23,394 nt of DNA, taken from the IMG/VR virus record IMGVR_UViG_3300042465_000693, positions 1 through 23,394 of that record; one strand, written 5' to 3'. Shown here piece by piece: positions 1 through 9,300 of the stretch; the first letter of the stretch is position 1, and each line of letters opens with the position of its first letter. Under the pieces are notes generated by a model, which saw nothing but the letters and a program-made list of their open reading frames with translations, did not search any database and was not told where the DNA came from. The position numbers were made by a program, and so were the translations under genes. The stretch comes from a virus.

Positions 1-50
1 CCTTGTTGTACAAATAAATTATAAGAATCTTGTATTGCTTGCTCGTTCAT
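1..50 (-). CDS. Partial gene start: virion/cargo-like protein, N-terminus only
   Basis: An ATG at 50-48 opens a frame that runs off the window edge after 16 full codons (MNEQAIQDSYNLFVQQ, then a split codon). It starts 15 bases after the stop of the 576-aa gene, the spacing seen elsewhere in this cassette. From memory, several Bacteroidota phages have a very large internal or cargo protein here whose N-terminus resembles this one (an acidic Met-Asn-Glu opening, then a 'DxYxLF' helix). Position and N-terminus therefore suggest another internal virion protein. Too little is visible to assign a domain, and the length is unknown. Confidence 0.6.
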   Translation of the reverse strand, partial: MNEQAIQDSYNLFVQQ

Positions 51-65
51 ATTTTAATTATATTA

Positions 66-1796
66 TTAATTATACTTACCACCTACACCTTGAGTAGAAC
101 TACCAATGTTTTTCTTTATAAAATCTTCGATTACTTTTTTTGCTGCAGCTGCATCATCTTTATCTAATCTTGAATTATAAGTTTTTATTGCACCGCTTGG
201 AGCAACAATATCAATATCATTTTTACCTGAACCTTCTTTTACAGAGAATCCTTGTGGTAATTTAGTTTGTATTAAATCTATTGATTTTGTATCATTACCA
301 AAAAAATCACCTGTAGTAAACACCTCAACAGGAATATCTACTTCTACAGGTTTTTCTTTTCGAGTTATACCTTCAAATACATCTGTTGTATTAACGGCTC
401 TTCCTTTGCTAAATCTTGCAGCATTTTTTAAGATTAAATCTTCAGGTAAACCATTAACATTTAACGCTGATACAATTGCCTTTTCTAATTCTTGAGAAGA
501 TTTATTACCATAAGCATATGGAATAAAATTACCACTTTTATCTGAAACTTCAATTTGTGTTGTACCTCTTCTTAAATCTATACCTAAACCTGCAAAGTAT
601 TTAACAGCAGCATCAGCTTTATTTGCGTCACCTGAAACTAAGTTTGCTAATTGCTCACCAAAGTTAATTGCGTCTTTTTCTTTTTCAGCTTTATCAGCAC
701 GATATTTTGTACCTTCAGTGCTTAACTCTCCTGTTTGAGCAGTAGTAGTCATCTTAACCTCTGAATCAAGTTTAGCTAATAAAGAACTCTTAACCCACTG
801 CTCAGCTTCTTTCTTTTGAGCAGCATAATTTGCACCACTCTCATCTAATGTAGGTAATTGAGTAGACGTATTAATCTTTAATAAAATCTTACTTGAGTCA
901 GCTTTAGCTTCTTCTTTATCGTAAGTAAAAGACTCAGAACTATAGTTACCTGTATTTTCAGTTAATACTGAAGATAAGTTATATGGGTTAGAAAACCAAG
1001 AAGCTACTTGATTATCTAATGCATTATTAAAATCTTTAATTACTCCTGCATATTGTGGGTATCTACCAATAGCACCTACACCCGTTAATTGAGTAATAGT
1101 TCCTGCACCTGTTATAGTAGCAGCTTTATATAAAGACTCAACTCTTGTGCCTAAACTTGCTTTGGTTTTATTCATTGCTTCTTCTACTTTAAAAGTAGGA
1201 ATTTCTGCAAGGATTTTACCTCTAAGCACACTAACAGGGACAATATTATTAGTTACTTTTTTAAGACCTGTAGTGGGGTCAATCTCTAAACTTGCAAGAT
1301 TTACTGTACCGTCCTTGGCATTAATAACTGCTTGTGTTTTTGAAAAATCAGCAAATCCTTCTACTGAAGAAAGATTAGCAATATTCATAGCTTGGAGTTC
1401 TCCTTTTTGAACACGCTCCATTCTTGATTTGTAGTTTTCTTGGTATAATTTTGAAAGGTCAAATACTTGACTTGTTCCATCATTAAGATTTTGACGTTGT
1501 ACAGTATAATCTTTTAAACTTAACTGTCCTGACCTTAATAATTTATCTTGCAATAAACGCGCTTGCTGTGCATCAGATGCATATTGTAAGGTAAACTTAT
1601 TACCATCTTGGAATTGACCTTGAGGAGCATTATCAATCTTAACACCAAGTTGACGAGTATCCTCATCAATCTTGGCTTTTGTATCTTCTCTAAATTTTTT
1701 CTCTTTTAATAATGAATCAGAAACCTCTTTACCAATTGCACTCCAATCTACGTATGCATCTTCCTGACGTTCTGCGTATTTATAATATGTTGCCAT
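66..1796 (-). CDS. Internal virion / cargo-like structural protein, 576 aa
   Basis: A long, hydrophilic, largely helical protein with no signal peptide or membrane segment. The N-terminus (MATYYKYAERQEDAYVDW) and the following charged helices (about residues 15-130, including LQYASDAQQARLLQDKLLRS) look like a family found in the tail/internal-protein cassette of marine and Bacteroidota phages. The rest alternates Thr/Ser-rich strand-like segments with Lys/Glu-rich helices (about 350-400), and no enzymatic motif is visible. It follows the 298-aa gene with only four bases between the stop codon at 1801 and the start at 1796, so the two are probably co-translated. I infer a virion component carried inside the head or ejected with DNA, by analogy with T7-type internal proteins and the cargo proteins of crAss-like phages. 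It could instead be a tail component; nothing here shows its location directly. Confidence 0.65.
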   Translation of the reverse strand: MATYYKYAERQEDAYVDWSAIGKEVSDSLLKEKKFREDTKAKIDEDTRQLGVKIDNAPQGQFQDGNKFTLQYASDAQQARLLQDKLLRSGQLSLKDYTVQRQNLNDGTSQVFDLSKLYQENYKSRMERVQKGELQAMNIANLSSVEGFADFSKTQAVINAKDGTVNLASLEIDPTTGLKKVTNNIVPVSVLRGKILAEIPTFKVEEAMNKTKASLGTRVESLYKAATITGAGTITQLTGVGAIGRYPQYAGVIKDFNNALDNQVASWFSNPYNLSSVLTENTGNYSSESFTYDKEEAKADSSKILLKINTSTQLPTLDESGANYAAQKKEAEQWVKSSLLAKLDSEVKMTTTAQTGELSTEGTKYRADKAEKEKDAINFGEQLANLVSGDANKADAAVKYFAGLGIDLRRGTTQIEVSDKSGNFIPYAYGNKSSQELEKAIVSALNVNGLPEDLILKNAARFSKGRAVNTTDVFEGITRKEKPVEVDIPVEVFTTGDFFGNDTKSIDLIQTKLPQGFSVKEGSGKNDIDIVAPSGAIKTYNSRLDKDDAAAAKKVIEDFIKKNIGSSTQGVGGKYN

Positions 1797-1800
1797 ATAA

Positions 1801-2697
1801 TTATATACCTCCTAATAACTTTAACAATTCTCCTCTACTCATTGCCCCTAATTGGGTTTTTGTTAAGCCGCCTAATGCAGGATTATTAAATGCATTTAAT
1901 GGACTTGCTCCTTGAGCCCCACCAAATGGCATAGCAGTTCCAAACGGTGTATTTTTAAATTGACTTGCTATATTAGCTTGTGCTAGATTACTTTGAGGCA
2001 TAACAGCTCTTGTTGCTTGTGGCGCAATCTGTCCTAAGCCTAATGCTGAAGGTGCAGCAAATGGTGTACCTTGAAATGTTTGATTTGAAGTTGCAGGTAC
2101 TGTTCCTCCTGCACTTGCTGTTACATCTACGCCTGTATTTGGATATAAAGGAACTAAAGATGATATAGCTTGAGTTGCTGTATCTGCTATACCTTTAACT
2201 CCTGCTGTAGTAAATGCAGTAGCCGCCTGTTGAGCATCACGAGCTGCAAGTTGAGCACCCTCAGCTTCACTTAAATATAATTTTGATTGTTCTTGTGCTA
2301 ATCTTGAACTTTCTGCTGCGGTTAATTTATCAAGATTTAACATCTCAGTTCCCATAGCTCCCGCTATTTCTCTTTGCCCTTGCTGTTGCGCCATCTGAAT
2401 ACGACCTGCCGTAGCAGCCGCTCCTCTTTCGCTTTCTTGTCCTGCTTGAATAGCCTGTGCACCCGCAGAAACTAAAGCCTCACGCTCTAATTCGTATGGT
2501 TCTTTGTTAATACCTAAACTTGCATAGTAATTAACGTCAAGTTTCTTGCGAGCTTCTGCTAATGCTTTTGCTGCTTCTTCTTCTGCTTGCTGTTGAAGTC
2601 TTCTTTGTTTGCCTGCCTGAGCAAATGATACTCCTGCTGACCCTGCTGTAGAAGTTACTGCTCCAATTACTAATGCGGTTCCAATTCCTATTCCCAT
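1801..2697 (-). CDS. Small internal virion/ejection-like protein with glycine-rich hydrophobic N-terminus, 298 aa
   Basis: The N-terminus is a Gly/Ala/Ile-rich hydrophobic stretch (MGIGIGTALVIGAVTSTAGS, residues 1-20) followed by a long Gln/Glu/Ala-rich coiled coil (about 28-165, with QRRLQQQAEEEAAKALAEAR near 32-51). The last 100 residues are low-complexity Pro/Ala/Asn/Gly with Phe-Gly pairs, ending in a short amphipathic helix (SRGELLKLLGGI). A membrane-seeking N-terminus plus an Ala/Gln coiled coil is typical of podovirus internal virion (ejection) proteins such as T7 gp14 and of cargo proteins; this is resemblance of architecture, not proven homology. The neighbours fit: tail genes upstream, a larger internal-type protein immediately downstream. 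Composition is strongly biased to Ala, Gln and Gly. Confidence 0.65.
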   Translation of the reverse strand: MGIGIGTALVIGAVTSTAGSAGVSFAQAGKQRRLQQQAEEEAAKALAEARKKLDVNYYASLGINKEPYELEREALVSAGAQAIQAGQESERGAAATAGRIQMAQQQGQREIAGAMGTEMLNLDKLTAAESSRLAQEQSKLYLSEAEGAQLAARDAQQAATAFTTAGVKGIADTATQAISSLVPLYPNTGVDVTASAGGTVPATSNQTFQGTPFAAPSALGLGQIAPQATRAVMPQSNLAQANIASQFKNTPFGTAMPFGGAQGASPLNAFNNPALGGLTKTQLGAMSRGELLKLLGGI

Positions 2698-2699
2698 TG

Positions 2700-3110
2700 T
2701 TATAATATTTTTACTAATTCACACGTATGTTTATGACCCTCAATATATCCAAGTTGTTTATATGTTTCCACTAAACCATTATTTTGGATTACAGCATAAC
2801 CATATTTATAACCTGCCTCTTTGCTACTATTAGTAAGCGTCTCAAGTAGAATATTAATAGCCTGCTTTCTATATGGTTTCTTTCTATATTGCTTGTTTGA
2901 TATAATCCAATTTATCCAAACTATTTTAGAGTTTGTTGCGTACATAAAGCCCGCACAAATTGGTACATCTCCATCTAATACCATAATACCACCCGTCCCC
3001 TCACTTGGTAAAAAGTCTTTTGCAGGAGGTTCAAACCCCCAATCTCTCCACCATCCTATAAGAATGTCCTCGTAATCGTTTGTATTTAAAGGTCGTATAG
3101 TAAATACCAT
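2700..3110 (-). CDS. GNAT-family N-acetyltransferase, 136 aa
   Basis: The fold pattern is that of a small Gcn5-related acetyltransferase, which transfers acetyl from acetyl-CoA to an amine. Residues 3-20 give the first strand and helix (IRPLNTNDYEDI). A conserved-looking block follows (WWRDWGFEPPAKDFLP, 20-35), then strands at 41-57 and 62-70. The acetyl-CoA loop and helix lie at about 76-92 (RKKPYRKQAINILLETL), and the C-terminal motif at 109-122 (QNNGLVETYKQLGY). The canonical R/QxxGxG/A loop is degenerate: Lys, Pro and Tyr replace the glycines. The gene sits between tail and internal-virion genes, where similar GNATs occur in other Bacteroidota phages as I recall. The substrate is unknown; a virion protein, a host protein or a small molecule are all possible. 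Activity is uncertain because of the altered loop. Confidence 0.75.
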   Translation of the reverse strand: MVFTIRPLNTNDYEDILIGWWRDWGFEPPAKDFLPSEGTGGIMVLDGDVPICAGFMYATNSKIVWINWIISNKQYRKKPYRKQAINILLETLTNSSKEAGYKYGYAVIQNNGLVETYKQLGYIEGHKHTCELVKIL

Positions 3111-3117
3111 ATTACTA

Positions 3118-3125
3118 CAAAGATA
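3118..3125 (-). promoter_or_regulatory. Possible Bacteroidota -7 box (TATCTTTG) before the GNAT gene
   Basis: In the 21-base gap before the GNAT gene the minus strand reads TATCTTTG, matching TAnnTTTG. Only seven bases separate it from the ATG, so any transcript would be almost leaderless, and no TTTG -33 element is seen at a suitable distance. It may be chance in AT-rich DNA. Confidence 0.2.
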
Positions 3126-3131
3126 AAGTTT

Positions 3132-3941
3132 TTATGGATAACTTTTCATAATATCCGCCTCTGCAGCAAATAATTCTACCTTGTCGGTATTAGTATTCTG
3201 AAGGGTGAATGTGCAGTAGTGACCCAATACTCCGTGAGATTCAGCCACCGAGTTCTTAATGTATAAGAAATAAGCTGTTTGAGATGGTATAGGATAGACT
3301 GCCCCTGCAATTGTAGAGTCAATAGTTAACCTATTAACACCAAAAGGAGGAAGAACATAGTTTACTTCAATATTAGTTACTTGCCCTGCAAGCACCAACG
3401 CAGTTGAAGGAGGTATTGCATAGTACACGTAGTCGCCTATGCTAATAATGCTTCCTATAACTACTAATGGGTTCATAGAGAAAAATATTACTTGTGCTGT
3501 ATTAGGACCTGAAACTGCAATGCTTCTACCTATACCATTTAATGACCTTAATGGGTATTGGTCTGGCGATGCCGGCACCGTTCCTGAGTTTCTGACAAAT
3601 GCAAAATAAGACTGCTCCTTCTTAGAAAACCAACTATAATCAACAAACCCTGTGGTTTGAATGTCAGTAGTTAAAGTTGCAGCCCAAGCGTCGTCACCCT
3701 CTAAGTTTAAAGTCTTAAATAATTTATTCTCAAGAGGAGCATCATTAAATACACTTGTTAGTTGTGAAAAATATTGGTTCCCGTAGAAATTATTCCTAAC
3801 CGCATTGACGTTATGACGATACAAATTACCTCCTTTAAATGTATAGAAGTAATTGTTCATCCCAATCATCCAATCAGGTTGGAATGAGTAAAATGATACC
3901 CATCCTTTAGCCGATTCACTATATGTTAATGTATATTCCAT
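3132..3941 (-). CDS. Tail-tip/muzzle-associated structural protein, 269 aa
   Basis: The first 100 residues carry a pattern that I recognise from large-phage tail proteins: an aromatic-rich N-terminus (GWVSFYSFQPDWMIGMNN, about 12-29), then FYTFKGGNLYRHN and RNNFYG (about 32-54), then LFKTLNLEGDDAW (about 74-86). This block appears in crAss-like and other tail-stabilisation or tail-tip proteins. The rest (about 110-269) is strand-rich with Val, Ile, Thr and Tyr and no catalytic signature. The gene lies ten bases downstream of the Cys-rich protein and after the giant tail gene, which supports assembly onto the distal tail. I infer a tail-tip or muzzle-attached component; the exact position in the particle cannot be read from the sequence. 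Confidence 0.65.
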   Translation of the reverse strand: MEYTLTYSESAKGWVSFYSFQPDWMIGMNNYFYTFKGGNLYRHNVNAVRNNFYGNQYFSQLTSVFNDAPLENKLFKTLNLEGDDAWAATLTTDIQTTGFVDYSWFSKKEQSYFAFVRNSGTVPASPDQYPLRSLNGIGRSIAVSGPNTAQVIFFSMNPLVVIGSIISIGDYVYYAIPPSTALVLAGQVTNIEVNYVLPPFGVNRLTIDSTIAGAVYPIPSQTAYFLYIKNSVAESHGVLGHYCTFTLQNTNTDKVELFAAEADIMKSYP

Positions 3942-3951
3942 CTATTTAATA

Positions 3952-4644
3952 TTAACTACAACAATTAAACGTATTAATAATTACACCGGCTAACACTTCA
4001 TATGCTAATGGGCATTCGGGAATTTCTGAAATTGTAATATACCAACCATCAGCTAAAACACTTGCTCCTCCACTATCTTGATATACTGCATCTCCTACTA
4101 TTAATCCCGGTGTTACTGAGTTTGTATAATAAGTAGTTGGCATTTCTTGCCCACAAACGCCTTCAGAATTTGGTTGTGGTTCTGTACTTGAAACGTATGC
4201 TATAAGAGCACAGCAACTTAGAAATTCTGTTACAACTCCTGAGACTACTTGATATGACATAGGGCACTCAGGGTCAATTGTAGGTATAGAATACCAACCA
4301 TTATCTAATGGGATACTTGCTGTAATATCATAAAATACAGGGTCTCCTGCGGCAATACCATCATCTATACAGTCAACAGGCTGATAGTAGTATGTATTAT
4401 CTATTGGTTGTGCGCACGCTGTATTTGAATTTTCTTGAGCTGATGTAGTTGTAGTAAATGAAAAAATACAACAACTTGGGCAAGTTTGCGCTACTTGTAA
4501 TACGCAACCTACTTGCCTTCTTCTAACAATAGTATCTGAATAATATCCATCAGAGGCACAAGTAAGTAATGTTGCGTCCGTAAAGACCGCAGTCGCTGTT
4601 GATAATGTTGGTCCGTTTAAGTAGTAATTTGTTGTAATCGGCAT
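3952..4644 (-). CDS. Cys-rich tail-associated protein with two tandem ~85-aa repeats, 230 aa
   Basis: I chose the ATG at 4644 (MPITTNYYLNG), not the upstream in-frame TTG at 4668, which overlaps the preceding gene; the ATG lies eleven bases after that gene's stop. Two tandem modules are clear. Module 1 begins CCIFSFTTTT and ends VVSGVVTEFLSCC; module 2 begins CCALIAYVSS and ends VLAGVIINTFNCC. Each contains a xCxQxxxxTYY segment, an xxxGDxVYxD-like segment (GDPVFYD, GDAVYQD), a DGWY/NGWY turn and an xxECPxxYxV strand. Paired Cys residues mark the module boundaries. I know no name for this family. Position after the giant tail gene suggests an exposed tail appendage or receptor-contact module; disulfide formation in the mature particle is inference. 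Confidence 0.7.
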   Translation of the reverse strand: MPITTNYYLNGPTLSTATAVFTDATLLTCASDGYYSDTIVRRRQVGCVLQVAQTCPSCCIFSFTTTTSAQENSNTACAQPIDNTYYYQPVDCIDDGIAAGDPVFYDITASIPLDNGWYSIPTIDPECPMSYQVVSGVVTEFLSCCALIAYVSSTEPQPNSEGVCGQEMPTTYYTNSVTPGLIVGDAVYQDSGGASVLADGWYITISEIPECPLAYEVLAGVIINTFNCCS

Positions 4645-4655
4645 AATTTTATTTT

Positions 4656-7600
4656 TTAAAGACTGCAATCACCTAATAAATCAAATCCTATAATACCACT
4701 AATTAAAAATGGAGTATAAGGTTTTAATACACATATAGTATTATATGGTAATGGAGTATCTCCTGTTATTGTTAAATTTTGACTGTCTCCATTGCAATCA
4801 ATCCATTGAAATTCAGCACTTGGAGTTTCTAATCCTTCAGGACTAAATGTACGACAAGGTAATTCGCAATCACAACAAATAGTAGTTATATTGTCATTTT
4901 CATCGTAACACAAAGGTACAGAAACTGAATCTCTAAAATCCCAAATCAAATATAAATATTCTCCTGTAGTTGGTACAGTAAAGTCTGCATAATTATAGGC
5001 ACCACCTCCCAAATTAGGGGAAGCCGTACTTGCAACAAACAATAAAATCTGAATATCTACGGGGTTATTAGCATACAATGTATTAGACCTGTAATACATA
5101 AACTTATCACTTAAAGGCTCAAAGTCAAATGTATCACTTGCATACTTATTTGTACTAATAGTCATTGTACTTCCCGCAGGAGGAAATCCTCCCGAACCTA
5201 CATAACCCGTTAGTATATTGTAATATGAAACAAGAGGATTGGCTGTACCTGAAACAAATGATACCAAATTAGATTGTAATGGAGAAACAAAAGTTCCATT
5301 AGTGTATCTATATTGAGTATGAATAGTTTCTCCTGCTTGATAATCATTAGTTATTACTACATTAACAATCTTTAATTCTTGTTGAGCAGGGCAATTAACT
5401 GTTAATTGAAGAGTTACGGTTCCACTTGATACTATTTGTATATCAACCGTACTTATATTTTGAATATCTTTATTAAAATTAAAACTACCACTACCGCCAA
5501 TATCTCCTGAACTATAAATTATATCATTATAATTTGCATTAATTGTAACTGTACCTACGCCAACAATTGAGTATGATATAATTACATCACCTACTAATTG
5601 ACTTAAATCAACACAATAATTTATCTCATCTCCTATAGTTAAAGCAAATGTTTGAGTAATACCACAATCTAAACACTGAGGATTACTTGGTACTACTATA
5701 TCATTAGATGATAATACATATTCATTTAAGTAAGGGTCAAATCCTCCGAGCTTTTGAGTATTAAAAGATTCAATAAATAAATCTCTAAACCAAGACCTCA
5801 TCCCACTCTCTGATACAACAGTTAGTTGACTTGAAGCAGAATCATCTCCCGTTAATTGAATAACGGCACCTCTCTTAGTATCTGTAAAGTATCTATCTGT
5901 TCCCCACTGAACATAACTTTCAGGGTTAAAGCTAATACCATACTTCTCAGTACGAGCAATTTGAGTTCCTAATACTTCAGGAATAGACGTTAATGCGCCA
6001 CCCCCCGAAGCATCAGATAATAAATTTTTATCTGCTAATACATAAGAAATTTTATCTTCTTGTAACACAAGAATATCAGTCTTCCTTGCATCCAGTAAAT
6101 AGATTGGACCAAAAGATATTTCTAAATTCTTAAAGTTTAATAAGCCTAAATTAAACTCATTTAACTTATTAACATTTGATTCATTATTAAATACACCACT
6201 ATAAGTAATGTCAGCAAATCTATTTACCTCGCTGTAGTCTTGATTAGCTACAGACGTTACTCTATTGCCTAAGTTAAATGCTCTTCCTGTGATTGAATCA
6301 CGAATCTTATAACTTTCAACACCATTACCAAAAGCAAAACAATTAAAAAATTCTGTGTCTACAACAGCAGGGATACCAAGAGCAAAGTCTTGGCTAGTCA
6401 CATTACCCGTATGCTCACCCGATGCGCTGATACTAAATGATAAATCATTCTCATACCAAATGTTTGGCTGTGCATCTTGAGGCTCTGTCTCAAATACAAT
6501 TGTAGTCTCTGCCCTGTAAACAGTTATGTCAGCACTTGCCTTTGACAATCTACCCGCACGACTACCACCACAAGTATATGTACCTGTAACAAGTAATCCT
6601 AAATAGTTTGTTGTAGCGTTTCTATAAAACTTATAGTAGTTAGTACCAAGAGCTGTTAAAACATCTATTGCAGTAGTGGCAGTAGTTGGTATATAAACAT
6701 TATTAATTGTACACCCACCACCACACTCAGTAATACCATCATTAATAGTAGTTTGGATATTTTCTCCATTCCACCAATCTTGCATATTATCATAATTATT
6801 TGATGATACATATGTTTTTTCTAATGTATAAATCCTTCTTTCACAGGCACCAGTTCCGTCACTCTTACCTAATCTTGATAACTTTATAAGTAATTTTATT
6901 CTACTCCCCGCAGGTACGGTATAATCTTGATATACCCAAGTTGGGTTTAAAGGGTCATATCCTACTACACGTTCAACATTCATTGGGTAATTTAATATAG
7001 GAGAAGTACCTTCGTACTCAGCCGTTGTAAGTAAATTTCCCGGAGCTATTACAGATAATTCGTCAGTGACAGCAGAAAAACTGTTTGTATTTATTTTCAT
7101 ATAAACTCCCGAAGGAACATATATATCTTGAGAAGGGTCTAATTCACTTGGTATAACAATAAAATTTTCAGCCTTAGATTCTTTTTCTAAGACAGTAGCA
7201 TAAACACAAGTTTCTGTAGGACCATCCGAATCAGCCTTAACAATAAATCTATCGCCTTGCTCTACCTTCCTTGCATTCTCACCCTCAAGTAAAAAATATG
7301 TTTCATTTGTATTTGGGTCTTTAAAGAAAATGCTACTATAAATAGTCTCATAATTTTCTTCGTCAGGCTTAATTACAAACTTATATCTTGTTGCCCAATA
7401 AGGAGCAATCTGTGTTGTAGGAATAGTTACTCTAATACTATTTTTATTTTTAGCATATCCACAAGGAATATGTTGCGTATTAAGAGGACTTACTAAGGCT
7501 GTTGAAGACCTGTTAAACTCGTCCATATAAACAATACCAATCTCGTAGTCTCTATTACTATGTAAACTTTTAGGATTTGCTATTTCTTGAAATGTTGCCT

Positions 7601-9296
7601 GAGCAAAATTTACTTTATAATATTCAAATACACTTTGAGTTGGAGTGGTTACATTATTAACATATTCCATTGCAGGGAATAATAATCCAATAATAGGACT
7701 ACCCGGTATTGTATCAATAAATATAGGTTGATTTGTTCCTGTTATACCACTTCTATATTTTGTTAATGAATCTAATGTATTTGGTAATACACAATTTACA
7801 TTATCTGTAAAAGTAATACCATCACAAGATGTTTCATCTAATGGGTTTGCAGAATATACAGGTTTAATGTTAAGGGTTGTACCAATAGCATCTTTAAATT
7901 CTGTACTATTTGCTAAATCATAAGCCGAGGCGTAGTTTGTTTGTAAATAAAATGTAAATGATAATTGTATAGTTCCTGTAGTTGCAGTTGGGTAAGGTAA
8001 AGTGCCTGAAAATTGTGCGTGCTCAATATTAACATCTAAGTTAATAGAAGAGCCTGAAATTAAATTTAAACCATCTAAATCCATAGTAACATACGCATCT
8101 GTTACAGATATAGGTCCATTAATAGTATAATTACCTATTGCTGTTCCGTCAGGTATTGGTGTATCCCCAATTGTTTCACTTACTAATGTAGTAGTGTATT
8201 CAAACATTGTAGCAATACCATTTAAATCTACAAGGTCGTAACCTTCAATATAATTACCATACATTAATCTATTACCCATAATAGTTTGAGCTTGTGCAAG
8301 AAGTGGTACGTTGTCGTACAATCTAAGCAACTCAGATTCAGGTAATACTGTAAAGATTTTACTATTTGAGAATTGGTAAGGGTATAATGAATTATCAGGA
8401 ATACCTAATTCTTGTTTGTTTATTTTTTCAATAACCTTAATAATATTACCATCTGCATTTTTAAAAAGTAAATCAATACTCTTTACAAGAGGTCCGCCTG
8501 TATTCAAAGTTATATTACAGGCATTAGTATTATTTACCATTCCCTCATTTAAATAACTTTCAATACTGAAGTTAAATGGTTTAGGAAAGAATGAAGGTGC
8601 CGAGAATTGAGACGTAGCAGAATACTGCCCATCCGCATACTCATATCTATAAGCAAAACAAATAAATCTTGTCTCTAAGAAATTATCTTGACTACTTGTA
8701 GCTATTGGTTGAATAGTAGGTGCCTCAATAGGTGGTTGCTTTATAACTAAAATTGATTCAGCACTAAATTGGTCTATATCTAATACAGGATTAGGATAGT
8801 TAATTTTTGTGTTTATAAAGCGTGGCGGATTATAGTTATCTGTGAAATATAAAAAATCATTAATTATATTAACGCCAGTAATTAAATATGTTGGATTAAA
8901 GTTTAATGTTGTATTTAAACCATTACCATCATCTATACTTATTACATTATAAGTTAATATGTTAGTAAAAACATTAAACGATGCTATTATATCAAGTTTA
9001 CCTGTAGCTCCTACAGGAAATGCAGGGTCGTGAACAAACCAATAAATTGTTTCATTGGCAGCATCTTCAACGGCACCAATACATCTTGCTGATGCGCTTA
9101 ATGGTGTTCCGTCAATATAATTTAAAGAAGTAAGCGGTAGATTACCTTTAGTATTTTCAATAGCACCAATCTCAGATTGTTCTGTAGAACCCATCCTAAT
9201 ATTTAATGCATCAATATACTCGCCATTAGGAATAAGTCTCTCATCGACAACCTTATTCATTCTGCCCGCTGTAAAATTCCTTGTTATATTCGCCAT
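4656..9296 (-). CDS. Giant tail stabilisation / muzzle-like protein, 1546 aa
   Basis: The N-terminus carries a pattern familiar from crAss-like tail stabilisation proteins: FTAGRMNKVVDERLIPNGEY (8-27), then DALNIRMGSTEQSEIGAIEN (29-48). Most of the chain is strand-rich, with recurring Asn/Asp-Gly turns and aromatic strands, as in a beta-propeller plus beta-sandwich tail protein; no enzymatic motif is visible. A conserved-looking segment in the last third (about 1060-1185, with ISFGPIYLLDARKTDILVLQ and WGTDRYFTDTKRGAVIQLTG) resembles propeller blades of T7 gp12-type and crAss-like proteins. From about residue 1205 the composition changes: Cys pairs appear (CLDC, CVD, NCP, ICCDCELPC, GDC) in immunoglobulin-like strand-rich modules, probably a variable distal region. 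It starts four bases after the 307-aa ring gene. The role is inferred as the tail tube end (muzzle) below the rings. Confidence 0.8.
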   Translation of the reverse strand: MANITRNFTAGRMNKVVDERLIPNGEYIDALNIRMGSTEQSEIGAIENTKGNLPLTSLNYIDGTPLSASARCIGAVEDAANETIYWFVHDPAFPVGATGKLDIIASFNVFTNILTYNVISIDDGNGLNTTLNFNPTYLITGVNIINDFLYFTDNYNPPRFINTKINYPNPVLDIDQFSAESILVIKQPPIEAPTIQPIATSSQDNFLETRFICFAYRYEYADGQYSATSQFSAPSFFPKPFNFSIESYLNEGMVNNTNACNITLNTGGPLVKSIDLLFKNADGNIIKVIEKINKQELGIPDNSLYPYQFSNSKIFTVLPESELLRLYDNVPLLAQAQTIMGNRLMYGNYIEGYDLVDLNGIATMFEYTTTLVSETIGDTPIPDGTAIGNYTINGPISVTDAYVTMDLDGLNLISGSSINLDVNIEHAQFSGTLPYPTATTGTIQLSFTFYLQTNYASAYDLANSTEFKDAIGTTLNIKPVYSANPLDETSCDGITFTDNVNCVLPNTLDSLTKYRSGITGTNQPIFIDTIPGSPIIGLLFPAMEYVNNVTTPTQSVFEYYKVNFAQATFQEIANPKSLHSNRDYEIGIVYMDEFNRSSTALVSPLNTQHIPCGYAKNKNSIRVTIPTTQIAPYWATRYKFVIKPDEENYETIYSSIFFKDPNTNETYFLLEGENARKVEQGDRFIVKADSDGPTETCVYATVLEKESKAENFIVIPSELDPSQDIYVPSGVYMKINTNSFSAVTDELSVIAPGNLLTTAEYEGTSPILNYPMNVERVVGYDPLNPTWVYQDYTVPAGSRIKLLIKLSRLGKSDGTGACERRIYTLEKTYVSSNNYDNMQDWWNGENIQTTINDGITECGGGCTINNVYIPTTATTAIDVLTALGTNYYKFYRNATTNYLGLLVTGTYTCGGSRAGRLSKASADITVYRAETTIVFETEPQDAQPNIWYENDLSFSISASGEHTGNVTSQDFALGIPAVVDTEFFNCFAFGNGVESYKIRDSITGRAFNLGNRVTSVANQDYSEVNRFADITYSGVFNNESNVNKLNEFNLGLLNFKNLEISFGPIYLLDARKTDILVLQEDKISYVLADKNLLSDASGGGALTSIPEVLGTQIARTEKYGISFNPESYVQWGTDRYFTDTKRGAVIQLTGDDSASSQLTVVSESGMRSWFRDLFIESFNTQKLGGFDPYLNEYVLSSNDIVVPSNPQCLDCGITQTFALTIGDEINYCVDLSQLVGDVIISYSIVGVGTVTINANYNDIIYSSGDIGGSGSFNFNKDIQNISTVDIQIVSSGTVTLQLTVNCPAQQELKIVNVVITNDYQAGETIHTQYRYTNGTFVSPLQSNLVSFVSGTANPLVSYYNILTGYVGSGGFPPAGSTMTISTNKYASDTFDFEPLSDKFMYYRSNTLYANNPVDIQILLFVASTASPNLGGGAYNYADFTVPTTGEYLYLIWDFRDSVSVPLCYDENDNITTICCDCELPCRTFSPEGLETPSAEFQWIDCNGDSQNLTITGDTPLPYNTICVLKPYTPFLISGIIGFDLLGDCSL

Positions 9297-9300
9297 AATA

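Noticed and set aside
1712-1915. Plus-strand 67-codon frame over the junction of the 576-aa and 298-aa genes.
   Set aside because: It is antisense to two well-supported genes and shows no motif, promoter or coupling.
4645-4668. Start of the Cys-rich protein at 4668.
   Set aside because: That codon is TTG and overlaps the end of the giant tail gene; an ATG at 4644 begins a better N-terminus with an eleven-base gap.
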